A DNA stretch of 64,000 nt from Polaribacter sp. Hel1_33_78 (GCF_900106075.1 NZ_LT629794.1:3059501-3123500), one strand, 5' to 3'; positions 1 through 9,044 are shown, numbered from the stretch's first letter. The notes: generated by a model from the sequence alone, not told the origin. Numbers and translations are program-made.

Positions 1-1
1 T

Positions 2-250
2 TTAGTAATTGGTCCTGCTTTAAAAATGGATCAAACTGCAATTTTTTGGTACTTTGGTACGATACTAATTAGCTATTTTGTTACAGATTTAGGGAAAATA
101 GTTTTAGCTAAAAAACTGAAAAATAAAATGACTCCACGTGTAATTTATAGAGTAAAGAAAATTATGGGAATTATTTTAATTGTTTGTGGTGTATTTTTAA
201 TGCTCAAAGGATTTATCCCAAGTGAAAAAATAGATAAATTAATTCAATAA
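2..250 (+). CDS. LysE-family amino-acid/metabolite exporter, C-terminal part (5' end outside window)
   Basis: Only the last 82 codons are present. The reading frame is open from base 2 (LVIGPALK before the first Met at 26), so the gene begins upstream of the window. The visible part holds a hydrophobic segment (FGTILISYFVTDLGKIVLA), a basic cytoplasmic loop and a last membrane helix (IMGIILIVCGVFLMLKGF), followed by a short polar tail. This helix-basic-loop-helix ending is what I know from LysE/RhtB-type exporters of flavobacteria, which are inner-membrane proteins of about 210 residues and six helices. Family assignment rests on this tail alone. The substrate cannot be inferred. Confidence 0.6.
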   Translation, partial: LVIGPALKMDQTAIFWYFGTILISYFVTDLGKIVLAKKLKNKMTPRVIYRVKKIMGIILIVCGVFLMLKGFIPSEKIDKLIQ

Positions 251-430
251 CCTTCAACTACTAATTAAGACCCTATTCTTAACAAAATTTTATTTGCTCT
301 TTTGTTTCAAAATACTAGACAATTTTCGGCAAAATATATTAAACACTATCATGTTCATACTTTTTATTAAAAATAAACACACCTATTTTGCATAAAATAC
401 AATATATTTAGTTTTTTTAAAATAAAAATT

Positions 431-2290
431 ATGCAAAAACTAACTTTTATTATTGTATTCTTTTTTACAATTCAACTTACTTTAGCACAAAAAGGAAATT
501 ACAATGCAGGTTCTTTATCTTTACAGAATGTAACCTCTGGAGAGTATAATATAGCCGTTGGCGATTCTACACTTTACAATACTACTTCAAGTTCATATAA
601 TACCGCATTGGGTTTTGCTGCTGGTAAAAATATAACTACTAGCACTCAAACTCAAACAGTATTTTTAGGCTATAAAGCAGGGTACCATAACACTAGCGGT
701 TTTGATAATACTTTTATAGGTTTTTTAGCAGGATATTTCAATACAACGCGAGGTGATAATACTTTTATAGGAAATGCTGCAGGTTTTAATAATACAGAAG
801 GAGATAATAATACCTTTTTAGGTGAGTCTGCAGGTTTAAATAGTACAATAGGAGATGACAATACTTTTATAGGGCACAAAGCAGGAGGTGCTTATTTTTC
901 TTCTGTTTCAGCAAGTAATGGTGTTGTTAGTTCTGCTACAACAAATCCAGCAACTGGTTCCGATAATACAGCAGTTGGCTCTTATGCACTAAACCGTTTA
1001 ACCTCTGGATATCGAAATACAGCTATTGGTAATTATGCTGGCATCGATTTAACTACGGGTTACTACAATACTTTTGTAGGAGATTCTACAGGTACAGATG
1101 TAGGTATAGGGAAATACAATACTTTTATTGGGCAAGCAGCAGGAGCATCAACAGAACATACTTCTGGCAACACTTTTGTAGGTTATAGATCTGGCTGGGA
1201 CAATAACAGAACAAACACCACTGATAATAGGGCAACAGAGAATACTTATTTTGGTTACAGAGCAGGGCACACGAACAGAGAAGGAAGTTACAATTTAATA
1301 TTAGGTGCAAGAGCAGATTTTAATGGTGTAGGTTATAATAATTTTAATCGTTATAATGTAGGTTTAGGGTATGGAGTTATCATTGGTGGTAACAAGACCA
1401 TTGCCATAGGTGCATCTTCTAAAGTAACTGCCAACAATGCCATTGCAATTGGCTTTGAGTCAGAGGCAACTATTGCAAATACTATGGTTTTGGGTGGAGA
1501 CTTAGTTACAAACAGGGTTAGTGTTGGTATAGGCACAAAAACACCAAATATAAAAGCCAGTTTAGATTTAGCAGATACTGATAAAGGTTTTCTGGTAAAC
1601 AGAGTTACCAATGCACAAAGGACAACACTTGGAGAAAGCCTAATTGCAGATGACATTGGAATGCTAGTTTATGACACTGAAGATAAAGTATTATATACAT
1701 GGAAAGGAGATGCTTGGTCTTCTTCTACAATAGATGGTTTAGATGCAAGAGTCACTGCTTTAGAAACTAGAGCGAATAATTCAAGTACAGATAAAACACC
1801 GTTGTTCTTTAATTATCAAACTGCTATTTTAAATGTTAATAATGAACCCTTATTAAATACAACTGTATCTTTTAGAATTAGTATTTTAAAAGACACCAGT
1901 TCTGGCACAAGTGTATACCAAGAAACCCATAGTGCAACCACAAATAGCAAGGGTTTAGCAGGCTTTAAAATTGGAAATGGAGCTGTTGTAAGTGGTACTT
2001 TTAGCACTATTGAATGGTCCGATGCTATTTACTTTTTAAAAGTAGAAGCAGATGTTGCAGGAGCCACTAGTTATCAAGATTTCGGGACTACTCAATTAGT
2101 AAGTGTACCTTATGCTTTACACGCAAAAACAGCTGATAGACTTACAGGTGGGGCTTCTGCTAAAATAGCAAGTAAAGTTTCGAATGAGATAAAAAAAGAT
2201 AGCAAAGATGATATTGAAAATCTTAAAAATGAAGTAAAAGCATTAAAAGCTATTGTAGATAAATTAGAAAAAATGATCAAAAACAAGTAA
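431..2290 (+). CDS. Secreted repeat-rich fibre/head-like protein with C-terminal coiled coil
   Basis: A 619-residue exported protein. Residues 1-20 form a signal peptide ending LAQ. Residues about 40-295 carry around a dozen short repeats of the form NTFIGxxAG (for example NTFIGNAAG, NTFLGESAG, NTAIGNYAG), a pattern like YadA/trimeric-autotransporter heads and phage tail-fibre beta-prisms. Residues about 310-370 continue with a glycine-rich beta-structured stretch, 376-430 carry a KASLDLADTDKGFLVNR module seen in Bacteroidetes tail-fibre-like proteins, and 458-568 form a beta-sandwich-like module. The last about 40 residues are a heptad-like charged coiled coil, suggesting trimerisation. No T9SS sorting domain is present. 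The stop lies 4 bases before the T9SS-cargo gene at 2295, so the two are probably one transcript. The role is inferred as surface or extracellular adhesion and is untested. Confidence 0.75.
   Translation: MQKLTFIIVFFFTIQLTLAQKGNYNAGSLSLQNVTSGEYNIAVGDSTLYNTTSSSYNTALGFAAGKNITTSTQTQTVFLGYKAGYHNTSGFDNTFIGFLAGYFNTTRGDNTFIGNAAGFNNTEGDNNTFLGESAGLNSTIGDDNTFIGHKAGGAYFSSVSASNGVVSSATTNPATGSDNTAVGSYALNRLTSGYRNTAIGNYAGIDLTTGYYNTFVGDSTGTDVGIGKYNTFIGQAAGASTEHTSGNTFVGYRSGWDNNRTNTTDNRATENTYFGYRAGHTNREGSYNLILGARADFNGVGYNNFNRYNVGLGYGVIIGGNKTIAIGASSKVTANNAIAIGFESEATIANTMVLGGDLVTNRVSVGIGTKTPNIKASLDLADTDKGFLVNRVTNAQRTTLGESLIADDIGMLVYDTEDKVLYTWKGDAWSSSTIDGLDARVTALETRANNSSTDKTPLFFNYQTAILNVNNEPLLNTTVSFRISILKDTSSGTSVYQETHSATTNSKGLAGFKIGNGAVVSGTFSTIEWSDAIYFLKVEADVAGATSYQDFGTTQLVSVPYALHAKTADRLTGGASAKIASKVSNEIKKDSKDDIENLKNEVKALKAIVDKLEKMIKNK
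548..1315 (+). repeat. Degenerate tandem coding repeat (NTFIGxxAG units)
   Basis: About twelve imperfect units encode NT(F/A)(I/L/V)GxxAG and are separated by 8-25 variable residues. At DNA level the recurring core is close to aatacttttataggt. Unit spacing is irregular, so this is a protein-structural repeat (stacked beta-strands) rather than a microsatellite or CRISPR. Confidence 0.8.
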
Positions 2291-2294
2291 TTAA

Positions 2295-4118
2295 ATGGTA
2301 AGAAATTTTATCTTTTTATTATTGTTTTTAACCAGTTTACAAACAATTTCTCAAAGTTTACAAAATCAAGTAATTGGCGGTGCTGGTCAATTTACATCGC
2401 AAAGTAATAATTCTATGGTTTATGCTTTGGGTGAGGTTAGTACAGATATCTTAAATAATGGAACAAATACTTTATCTCAAGGGTTTTTGCAAGGGGCAAC
2501 ATTATCGGGTATTTATTGGAATGGTTCCGTAAACACAAACTGGTTTAATTCTGCAAATTGGGATGGAGGTATATTGCCCTCATCTACAAATAATGTAATT
2601 ATTACAAATTTATCTAATTCACCTATTTTAGAAACTTTAGAATCTGTAATTCAAAATTTGGAATTAAGAGCCAATGCATCTTTAATTATTAAAAAAGACG
2701 GTGCTTTAACTGTAAATAATGATTTAACAAACTTAGGAAACTTAACTATAAATGCTGATATAAACACCAGTGGTGTTTTATTTGTCAAAGGTACGTCAAA
2801 TGGCAATGTTACTTACAATAGAGGAGGCTTGTTAGCTAATAAATGGAGTCTATTAACGACTCCGGTAAACAATCAAAAGATATTAGAGTTTGCCCAAAAT
2901 TTGAGCAACGAGATTCGAGTAAACACTTCTGTTACTCCAAATAGATATGCTATTGCGTATTACAATGATTCTAATGTTATTAATCCCAAATGGGAATATT
3001 TTGACACCAATACAAATTCATCATTCACTTTTGATATTGGTACTGGTTTTTCTCTTTCTAGAAATTTTGATGGTAATGTAAGTTTTTCAGGAGATTTAAC
3101 AACTACCAGTATAAATAAAACTGTTATCGCTAATCAATGGAATGCAGTAGGAAATTCTTACACAACCTACTATCCTCTTAATAAAAATGGTGATAATAAT
3201 TTTTTAGAAGATAATTCTACAAATATAGCTATACCAGCTGCTTATATTTGGGATAAATCTCAAGAAAAATATACACCAATAACTAATTTAGTAACATCTA
3301 CAGAACAATTTATAACACCTGCTCAAGGTTTCTTTATAAAATCGAATACAGCAACAGCTTTAAGTTTTGATTCTAATAAAAGAAACATAAAACCATCTAC
3401 TGGCTCACATACTTTTAATAAAAATTCTTCTGAAATTCCATTTATAAAATTATTTACGGTTCAAGGAGAAGTGAAAATAAATACAGATATTATATATTCT
3501 ACAACAGCAACAAAAGGATTTGATTCTGCAGAAGACATAGAAAACTTTGAAGGTGCTAACTTTGACGTTAATACTCATTTATTAGAAAATTCTGAAAGTA
3601 AGAATTTTACAATTCAATCTTTACCTGTATCAGAAATAGAGAGTTTAGTTGTACCCATAAGTTTAAAAGGACAAGCAAATAATGCATTTGTATTTTCTTT
3701 GAATGCTGTAGATTTTCCAGACGCTATAAAAATTTATTTGGAAGATAGGCTGCTAAATTCTTTTATAAGGTTAGATGAAGATAATTCCGAATATAAAATA
3801 ACTTTGACCGAAAATATAAATGGTATAGGAAGATTTTATTTACATACTACTTCCCAATCACTCTCTACTCCAAATTTAGAAGCTTTAGAAAAAATTACTA
3901 TTTACAAGTCTGACAATAAAACGCTGGTTGTTAAAGGCTTAAAAAATGAAATAGCAAAAATTAAAATATTTGATATATTAGGAAAACAGGTTTTTGATAC
4001 AAAATTTAATGGCATGCCTCAGAACAACATAAAAATTCCTAATTTGAAATCAGCAGTTTATTTAGTAGAATTAATTACTACAAATGGGAGAAAAAATAAA
4101 AAGATAATTATAGACTAA
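2295..4118 (+). CDS. T9SS type A sorting-domain protein (secreted, surface-attached)
   Basis: A 607-residue protein with a signal peptide (residues 1-20, ending TISQ). Residues 25-66 contain the Bacteroidetes N-terminal module GEVSTDILNNGTNTLSQGF. The middle is beta-rich with no catalytic motif that I can recognise. The last about 75 residues are a type A T9SS C-terminal domain: a KIKIFDILGKQVF strand, a VYLVEL strand and a basic KNKKIIID end. Family knowledge says this domain directs export through the gliding-associated type IX machinery and is cleaved on anchoring. The gene follows the repeat-fibre gene by 4 bases and is likely co-transcribed. A surface structural role is inferred; an enzyme is not excluded. 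Confidence 0.85.
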   Translation: MVRNFIFLLLFLTSLQTISQSLQNQVIGGAGQFTSQSNNSMVYALGEVSTDILNNGTNTLSQGFLQGATLSGIYWNGSVNTNWFNSANWDGGILPSSTNNVIITNLSNSPILETLESVIQNLELRANASLIIKKDGALTVNNDLTNLGNLTINADINTSGVLFVKGTSNGNVTYNRGGLLANKWSLLTTPVNNQKILEFAQNLSNEIRVNTSVTPNRYAIAYYNDSNVINPKWEYFDTNTNSSFTFDIGTGFSLSRNFDGNVSFSGDLTTTSINKTVIANQWNAVGNSYTTYYPLNKNGDNNFLEDNSTNIAIPAAYIWDKSQEKYTPITNLVTSTEQFITPAQGFFIKSNTATALSFDSNKRNIKPSTGSHTFNKNSSEIPFIKLFTVQGEVKINTDIIYSTTATKGFDSAEDIENFEGANFDVNTHLLENSESKNFTIQSLPVSEIESLVVPISLKGQANNAFVFSLNAVDFPDAIKIYLEDRLLNSFIRLDEDNSEYKITLTENINGIGRFYLHTTSQSLSTPNLEALEKITIYKSDNKTLVVKGLKNEIAKIKIFDILGKQVFDTKFNGMPQNNIKIPNLKSAVYLVELITTNGRKNKKIIID

Positions 4119-4136
4119 GATTAATAAGTATAAAAA

Positions 4137-4158
4137 AAGTGAGGCTTTTACCTCACTT
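4137..4158 (-). terminator. Intrinsic terminator of the M1 peptidase gene
   Basis: An 8-bp perfect stem (aagtgagg/cctcactt) with a 6-base loop. On the minus strand it is followed by a run of T. It lies between the convergent T9SS gene and M1 peptidase gene. The plus strand lacks an immediate T run, so it probably serves the minus strand. Confidence 0.75.
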
Positions 4159-4181
4159 AAATCACTAATTTTTTTATCTTT

Positions 4182-6038
4182 TTATTCTATTGTAAACCTA
4201 TTATTTTCTAAATTCATATCTGCCATCAAACCACTTTTATCAATCGTAACCGATTTCACTTTTTTAGAAACCTCAAAAGTATACGTTGGATATGCCCAAC
4301 CCCAATCTTCAATAACAGTTGCAGATGTTGGTTTTGCTCCTCTCATCATTCTTAAGGGAATGTTATAGTTTTGTTTTGTACCATCTGTATAAGTAACTTC
4401 TACATCAATTGGCATTGGCATTTGACCTATTCTTTCTAAAGTAATTTCATTGCCTTCAACAGATTTTATACCATAATCTATTGTATGTAAAGTCTGAGTC
4501 CATTCGTTTAAATACCAGTCTAAATGAATACCAGAAACTTTTTCCATAGAACGTTTTACGTCGTTTGGCGTTGGATGTTTAAAACTAAAATCAGTAAAGT
4601 ATTTTTTGATTCCTTTTGCTGTATTTTCTGCACCAATAATATATTCTAATTGCGCTAAAAATATATTTCCTTTTGAATAACTTGCGGTTCCATACCCCCA
4701 ATTTGTATCATATCTATCTGCGTGAGTGGACAAAGACTCTTCAAAACCTCTAGAAACAATTGCCCTATAACCTCTATAAGAACCAGCATGTGGATTTTCT
4801 TTATTCTCTTTTAAAATTTCATTTTCAGCTTTGTTAGAGATATAAGATGTAAAACCTTCATCCATCCAAGGGTGCAAACTTTCATTGGTTGCTAGTAAAA
4901 ACTGAAACCAAGTATGTGCCATTTCATGCGCTGTAACTCCAAAAAGACTTCCAAATTTACGCTGTCCAGTAATTAATGTAGACATGGCATATTCCATTCC
5001 TCCATCTCCACCTTGAATTACAGAATATTGTTTATAAGGATATTCACCAACATGTTCAGAAAAATAGGTCATCAATTCTGCAGTTTTTGGCTGTAAATCT
5101 TTCCAATTTTTTAAATACTTTTCTTCCAAAGTTTTCTTATAGTAAAAATGTAAATCGATTCCGTTTTCCATTTTTAAAACATCGTGAATATATGCTGGAT
5201 CTGCAGCCCACATAAAATCATGAACTCTTGGCGCTTTAAAATGCCAGGTTAACTTATCGCCCTTTGGCAACTTTAATTCTTTGCTTGCATCTTCATAACC
5301 ATGACCAACTTCTTGCGGATTTTGCATATATCCGGTTCCACCAACAACGTAATTTTTATCAATATGAAGTGTTACATCAAAATTTCCCCAAACTCCATGA
5401 AATTCTCTCGCAATATAGGGTGGTGTATGCCATCCTTCAAAATCATATTCTGCCATTTTAGGATACCATTGAGCCATAGAAAGCGCAACATTTTCCTTAC
5501 TATTTCTTCCTGATCTTCGGACTTGTATAGGAACTTGAGCATCAAAAACCATATCAAAAGTCACACTTTCTCCAGATTTAATTGGGGTATTTAAAGTAAC
5601 TTCTAAAATGGTTCCTACCGTATTAAAATTAACTGCTGCTCCATCCTGTTTTAAGGTACTTACTTTAATATAACCAATTTCATTTGGCATTAATTTGCTA
5701 ATTCTATCTTTTACTCTTCTGTCTGGATCTTTAATATTTAAAGAACGAACATCCATTTGAGAACCTGGTTGAAAGGCATTAAAATACAAATGATAAAACA
5801 CTTTATTTAATTCATCTGGGGAGTTATTTGTATACACTAACTTTTGTTTTCCTTTGTACTGATAGTTGTTCACATCTACATCAATATCCATAGTGTAATC
5901 TACATGTTGTTGCCAATAAGGATTGCCAAAATTTATGTCAGCTTTTATATTTTTTTCTGATGAAGTATGAACTTCTTTTATTTGAGCGCAAGAAATTATT
6001 ATTACAGCTAATAGTAATAGAGAGTGTATTTTTTTCAT
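4182..6038 (-). CDS. M1-family zinc metallopeptidase, lipoprotein
   Basis: A 618-residue gluzincin aminopeptidase. The N-terminus is a lipoprotein signal with lipobox IISC (Cys17), so the enzyme is probably anchored in the outer or inner membrane facing the periplasm or outside. The substrate-binding GGMEY motif is at 346-350. The zinc site is HEMAH at 371-375, with the third ligand Glu394 in WMDEGF. An N-terminal beta-saddle domain precedes the catalytic domain. The C-terminal part is shorter than in E. coli PepN, as usual for the Bacteroidetes lipoprotein subclass. It probably trims peptides taken from outside. It is transcribed alone, with a 66-bp gap from the subtilase gene upstream on the same strand. 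Confidence 0.92.
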   Translation of the reverse strand: MKKIHSLLLLAVIIISCAQIKEVHTSSEKNIKADINFGNPYWQQHVDYTMDIDVDVNNYQYKGKQKLVYTNNSPDELNKVFYHLYFNAFQPGSQMDVRSLNIKDPDRRVKDRISKLMPNEIGYIKVSTLKQDGAAVNFNTVGTILEVTLNTPIKSGESVTFDMVFDAQVPIQVRRSGRNSKENVALSMAQWYPKMAEYDFEGWHTPPYIAREFHGVWGNFDVTLHIDKNYVVGGTGYMQNPQEVGHGYEDASKELKLPKGDKLTWHFKAPRVHDFMWAADPAYIHDVLKMENGIDLHFYYKKTLEEKYLKNWKDLQPKTAELMTYFSEHVGEYPYKQYSVIQGGDGGMEYAMSTLITGQRKFGSLFGVTAHEMAHTWFQFLLATNESLHPWMDEGFTSYISNKAENEILKENKENPHAGSYRGYRAIVSRGFEESLSTHADRYDTNWGYGTASYSKGNIFLAQLEYIIGAENTAKGIKKYFTDFSFKHPTPNDVKRSMEKVSGIHLDWYLNEWTQTLHTIDYGIKSVEGNEITLERIGQMPMPIDVEVTYTDGTKQNYNIPLRMMRGAKPTSATVIEDWGWAYPTYTFEVSKKVKSVTIDKSGLMADMNLENNRFTIE

Positions 6039-6104
6039 TTTAAATTGGATTTAATTTGTTATAAAAATATATAAAGTAGTAAGATTCATTGACGTTTTGA
6101 AACG

Positions 6105-7835
6105 TTATTTTTTCCTCGATAAAAAATCTGCTAATAGCAAGGCATTGTATGCATTTATAATTCTACCAGACACTGATAATTCTGAGAAAGAAATTAATTC
6201 TCCTTTTTGATTTTCCTCCGTTTGTGAACCTGGTTTTATAACATCAAAAGTTATTTTCACACCAGAGTTCATCAAAATATATTTTACATTTTTTGCTGAC
6301 AAACCAGGGTAGTAAGAACGAATTAATGCCGCTACTCCTGAAGTTGAAGGTGCCGCCATTGATGTTCCACTTAAGGGTTCGTATTCGTCTTTTGGAATTG
6401 TAGAATATACATCTACTCCAGGCGCAAAAATATCTACATTTGTTTGACCGTAATTAGAAAAACTGGCAGGTAAATTTTCATTAAAATACAAACTACTCGC
6501 TCCAATTGTAATTACATTATCTGTAAATTCGGTAACTAAATCTTTAGAATCTGTTGGATATGATTTTCTTACATCCATGTTTTTACCATCATTACCGGCA
6601 GCATTTACAATTAAAACATCTTTACTTGCTGCATATTTTAAAGCATCATAGACCCATTCTTTGTTTGGTGAAAAACGTTTTCCAAAACTTGTGTTGATAA
6701 TTTTTGCTCCATTATCTACTGCATATTTAATTCCTAAAGCAACATCTTTATCGTGCTCATCTCCATCAGGAACAACTCTAACGGTCATAATTTTTACATT
6801 ATTTGCAACACCAATTGCTCCCAAATTATTATCTCTTGAAGCCGCAACAATACCTGCAACATGTGTTCCGTGTTTTTCTAAATCTTTAGAACCAATTACA
6901 TTGTTATTCCCATAAAATTTATCATTTATATTGTACAAATCATCTCCTAAAGATTGGCGAAAATTCATTTCTAAATCATACCCTTTTATCGCTTTTTCTA
7001 ATTCATTTCTATAAGCAACTACTTGCTTAGTATAGTCTTTTAAATCAAACTCAGTCATTCCTTGTTTTAGAATATTAACCACATTTTTAACTTGCATAAT
7101 AAGCGTTAAGCTTGTTGGCTCTAGACTATCCAAAATGGTTTCTGTTAAAATCTCTTTTTTAGAAAATTTCTTAACAGCATCAAAGTTCTCTTGAACTTGT
7201 TTCAAATTTTCTAAAGTTTGATTCATTTCTAGAATTTCATACTTCTTTTCAGAAATTGTTACGCGAAATTCATTTTCTAATTTTAAATACTGCTGATATT
7301 CTTCTTGATCATTTTCAGCAATTTCTATAGCTTTTTTATCTCCAAATTTCTCTTTTCCTTTTTTAACAATTCTAGTAATTTCTAATTGATCTGTATTTAC
7401 AATCTTTCCTTCTTTATTTCCTAAGAAGTTCCATCCAAAAACATCATCAACATAACCATTATTGTCATCATCTTTATTGTTGTTTGCTATTTCATCAACA
7501 TTAATCCAAAGTACTTCTTTTAAATCTTCATGCTCAATATCTACTCCAGAATCAGCAATAGCTACAATAACTTGTTTTCCTTTTTTACCTTCTAAAAATT
7601 GATATGCTTTTTCCAAACTCATACCTGCAATGGAATCTTTTAAGATATCTGCATGAGACCAAGTTTTCATTTCTTCATCAGATAAAATTCCTTTTTTAGC
7701 AGGTATGGTTATTACGGCATCAAAATTCGGCAATTTAATAACCGATTGAGTTGATTTACAACTCACAAATACAAGTGCAATTATTGCACTAAAAAGGATT
7801 GATTTTAAACGCTTTATTTCTCTTTTTCTATTCAT
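6105..7835 (-). CDS. S8 subtilisin-like serine peptidase, lipoprotein, with long inserted helical segment
   Basis: A 576-residue subtilase. The signal sequence ends in lipobox FVSC (Cys26). The catalytic triad is visible: Asp95 (IADSGVD), His322 (HGTHVAG) and Ser492 (GTSMAAP), with the oxyanion Asn415 (NAAGND). Asp and His are 227 residues apart, against a few dozen in ordinary subtilisins. The extra segment (about 150-290) is highly charged and looks helical or coiled-coil. There is no T9SS domain. The start overlaps the end of the upstream metallo-hydrolase gene by 8 bases, indicating translational coupling. Role: extracytoplasmic proteolysis, substrate unknown. Confidence 0.92.
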   Translation of the reverse strand: MNRKREIKRLKSILFSAIIALVFVSCKSTQSVIKLPNFDAVITIPAKKGILSDEEMKTWSHADILKDSIAGMSLEKAYQFLEGKKGKQVIVAIADSGVDIEHEDLKEVLWINVDEIANNNKDDDNNGYVDDVFGWNFLGNKEGKIVNTDQLEITRIVKKGKEKFGDKKAIEIAENDQEEYQQYLKLENEFRVTISEKKYEILEMNQTLENLKQVQENFDAVKKFSKKEILTETILDSLEPTSLTLIMQVKNVVNILKQGMTEFDLKDYTKQVVAYRNELEKAIKGYDLEMNFRQSLGDDLYNINDKFYGNNNVIGSKDLEKHGTHVAGIVAASRDNNLGAIGVANNVKIMTVRVVPDGDEHDKDVALGIKYAVDNGAKIINTSFGKRFSPNKEWVYDALKYAASKDVLIVNAAGNDGKNMDVRKSYPTDSKDLVTEFTDNVITIGASSLYFNENLPASFSNYGQTNVDIFAPGVDVYSTIPKDEYEPLSGTSMAAPSTSGVAALIRSYYPGLSAKNVKYILMNSGVKITFDVIKPGSQTEENQKGELISFSELSVSGRIINAYNALLLADFLSRKK

Positions 7836-8673
7836 TAAAAATTTCTTTAAATGTATGTGTAGTATTTAATCGAACCCCTTTTTCTGTATGTTTTACTGTA
7901 CAGATTTCATTATGTGCATCGTGTTCTAAAAAAAGGTAATAATTATTGTCTGCCGCTTCCTTTAAAAAAGCAGCTTTTTCCTTGATTGTAAGCAAAGGCC
8001 TCGTATCATACCCCATTACATACGGCAAGGGAATATGCCCAACGGTTGGTAACAAATCTGCCATAAAAACCAACGTTTTATCTTGATATTCTATTTTTGG
8101 AAGCATTTGTTTTTCTGTGTGCCCATCCATAAACAAAACATCAAAACTTACTTGCTCTTTTGCATTTAAATCAATAAAATTTAATTGTCCACTTTCTTTA
8201 ATGGGGTTTATATTCTCTTTTAAAAAGGAAGCTTTCTCTCTTGGATTTGGTTCTGTTGCCCATTTCCAATGATTTTTATTAGACCAAACTTTTGCGTTTT
8301 TAAACGCAGGAATTAACAGCTGGTTTTTATCTCTTTGGATAACACCTCCACAATGATCAAAGTGTAAATGTGTTAAAAAAACATCCGTAATATCATCTCT
8401 GTGAAAACCATATTTTGCCAATGAAGCATCCAAAGAAAAATCTCCAAATAAAAAATAATAGCTATAAAATTTTTCTGATTGTTTTGCCCCTAAACCTGTA
8501 TCCACCAGAGTTAAACGATTTCCATCTTCCACAAGCAAACAACGCATACTCATGTCTATTAAGTTATTTGAATCTGCCGGATTCGTTTTTTGCCAAATTG
8601 ATTTTGGCACAACGCCAAACATTGCTCCTCCATCTAATTTAAAATTACCAGTTTCTATAGGATATATCTTCAT
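7828..8673 (-). CDS. MBL-fold metallo-hydrolase
   Basis: A 281-residue metallo-beta-lactamase-fold enzyme. The metal motif THLHFDH is at residues 101-107 (His102, His104, Asp106, His107), with later ligands in DGHTE, MADLLP and LEHDAH. There is no signal peptide, so it is probably cytoplasmic. The family includes lactonases, glyoxalase II-like and phosphonate-related hydrolases. Sequence features resemble the AHL-lactonase-like subgroup (substrate-side LVDTGLG and HFDHCGG), but substrate cannot be read from sequence. Its 3' end overlaps the subtilase start by 8 bases, so the two form an operon. Confidence 0.9.
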   Translation of the reverse strand: MKIYPIETGNFKLDGGAMFGVVPKSIWQKTNPADSNNLIDMSMRCLLVEDGNRLTLVDTGLGAKQSEKFYSYYFLFGDFSLDASLAKYGFHRDDITDVFLTHLHFDHCGGVIQRDKNQLLIPAFKNAKVWSNKNHWKWATEPNPREKASFLKENINPIKESGQLNFIDLNAKEQVSFDVLFMDGHTEKQMLPKIEYQDKTLVFMADLLPTVGHIPLPYVMGYDTRPLLTIKEKAAFLKEAADNNYYLFLEHDAHNEICTVKHTEKGVRLNTTHTFKEIFNE

Positions 8674-8887
8674 TGTAAAAAATTAAAACCATTAAATTAT
8701 GTATAAAAATAATCATTTAATGATTTATAATCTCATCAAATTTAATTTGATTTTGATGTTTACAAAGATTCATAAAAAAAGATATTTTTGTGTTAAGAAA
8801 AATCCAAATATTTTAGGAATCACATACGTAAATTGTACGAATTTTTTTAAAAGAAAAAAAATGATAAATAGTATAGTTTTAATGAAA

Positions 8888-8917
8888 AAAAACGCCTCAA
8901 TTTCTTGAAGCGTTTTT
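8888..8917 (-). terminator. Intrinsic terminator of tRNA-Cys
   Basis: Arms aaaaacgcctcaa and ttgaagcgttttt pair over 13 positions with one mismatch around a 4-base loop, directly after the tRNA 3' end. On the minus strand it runs into a T tract. Confidence 0.8.
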
Positions 8918-8918
8918 G

Positions 8919-8989
8919 AGGTGTCTAGCGGATTCGAACCGCTGTACATGGTTTTGCAAACCATTGCCTAGCCACTCGGCCAAGACACC
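8919..8989 (-). tRNA. tRNA-Cys (GCA anticodon)
   Basis: The minus strand reads GGTGTCT at the 5' end and AGACACC plus discriminator T at the 3' end, forming a 7-bp acceptor stem; U73 is the known tRNA-Cys identity base. The anticodon arm centre TTTGCAAAA gives anticodon GCA. The T arm (AGCGG TTCGAAT CCGCT) is perfect. CCA is not encoded. It is a single tRNA gene with its own promoter (9008-9037) and terminator. Confidence 0.97.
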
Positions 8990-9007
8990 TTTTTATCTTA
9001 GAGTGTG

Positions 9008-9037
9008 CAAATTTAATCAAATTTACTAGTACTACAA
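9008..9037 (-). promoter_or_regulatory. Bacteroidetes-type promoter for tRNA-Cys
   Basis: On the minus strand TTG (9035-9037) is followed after 19 bases by TAAATTTG (9008-9015). This matches the known Bacteroidetes housekeeping-sigma pattern TTG-N17-23-TAnnTTTG and lies just upstream of the tRNA. Confidence 0.7.
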
Positions 9038-9044
9038 GTATTTT

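Noticed and set aside
670..879. Antisense ORF inside the repeat-fibre gene, as well as 1351-1656
   Set aside because: They mirror the repeats on the other strand (recurrent LSSPxVLxKPA); no independent start context or family match.
548..1315. Possible CRISPR or DNA satellite because of short recurring sequence
   Set aside because: Units are degenerate, in one reading frame, unequal in spacing, and encode NTFIG repeats.
5264..5513. Antisense ORFs in the M1 peptidase
   Set aside because: They overlap a well-supported gene and lack any coding signal of their own.
8699..8908. 69-codon plus-strand ORF before the tRNA-Cys terminator
   Set aside because: It runs into the tRNA terminator hairpin, has low-complexity K/N/I composition and no family resemblance.
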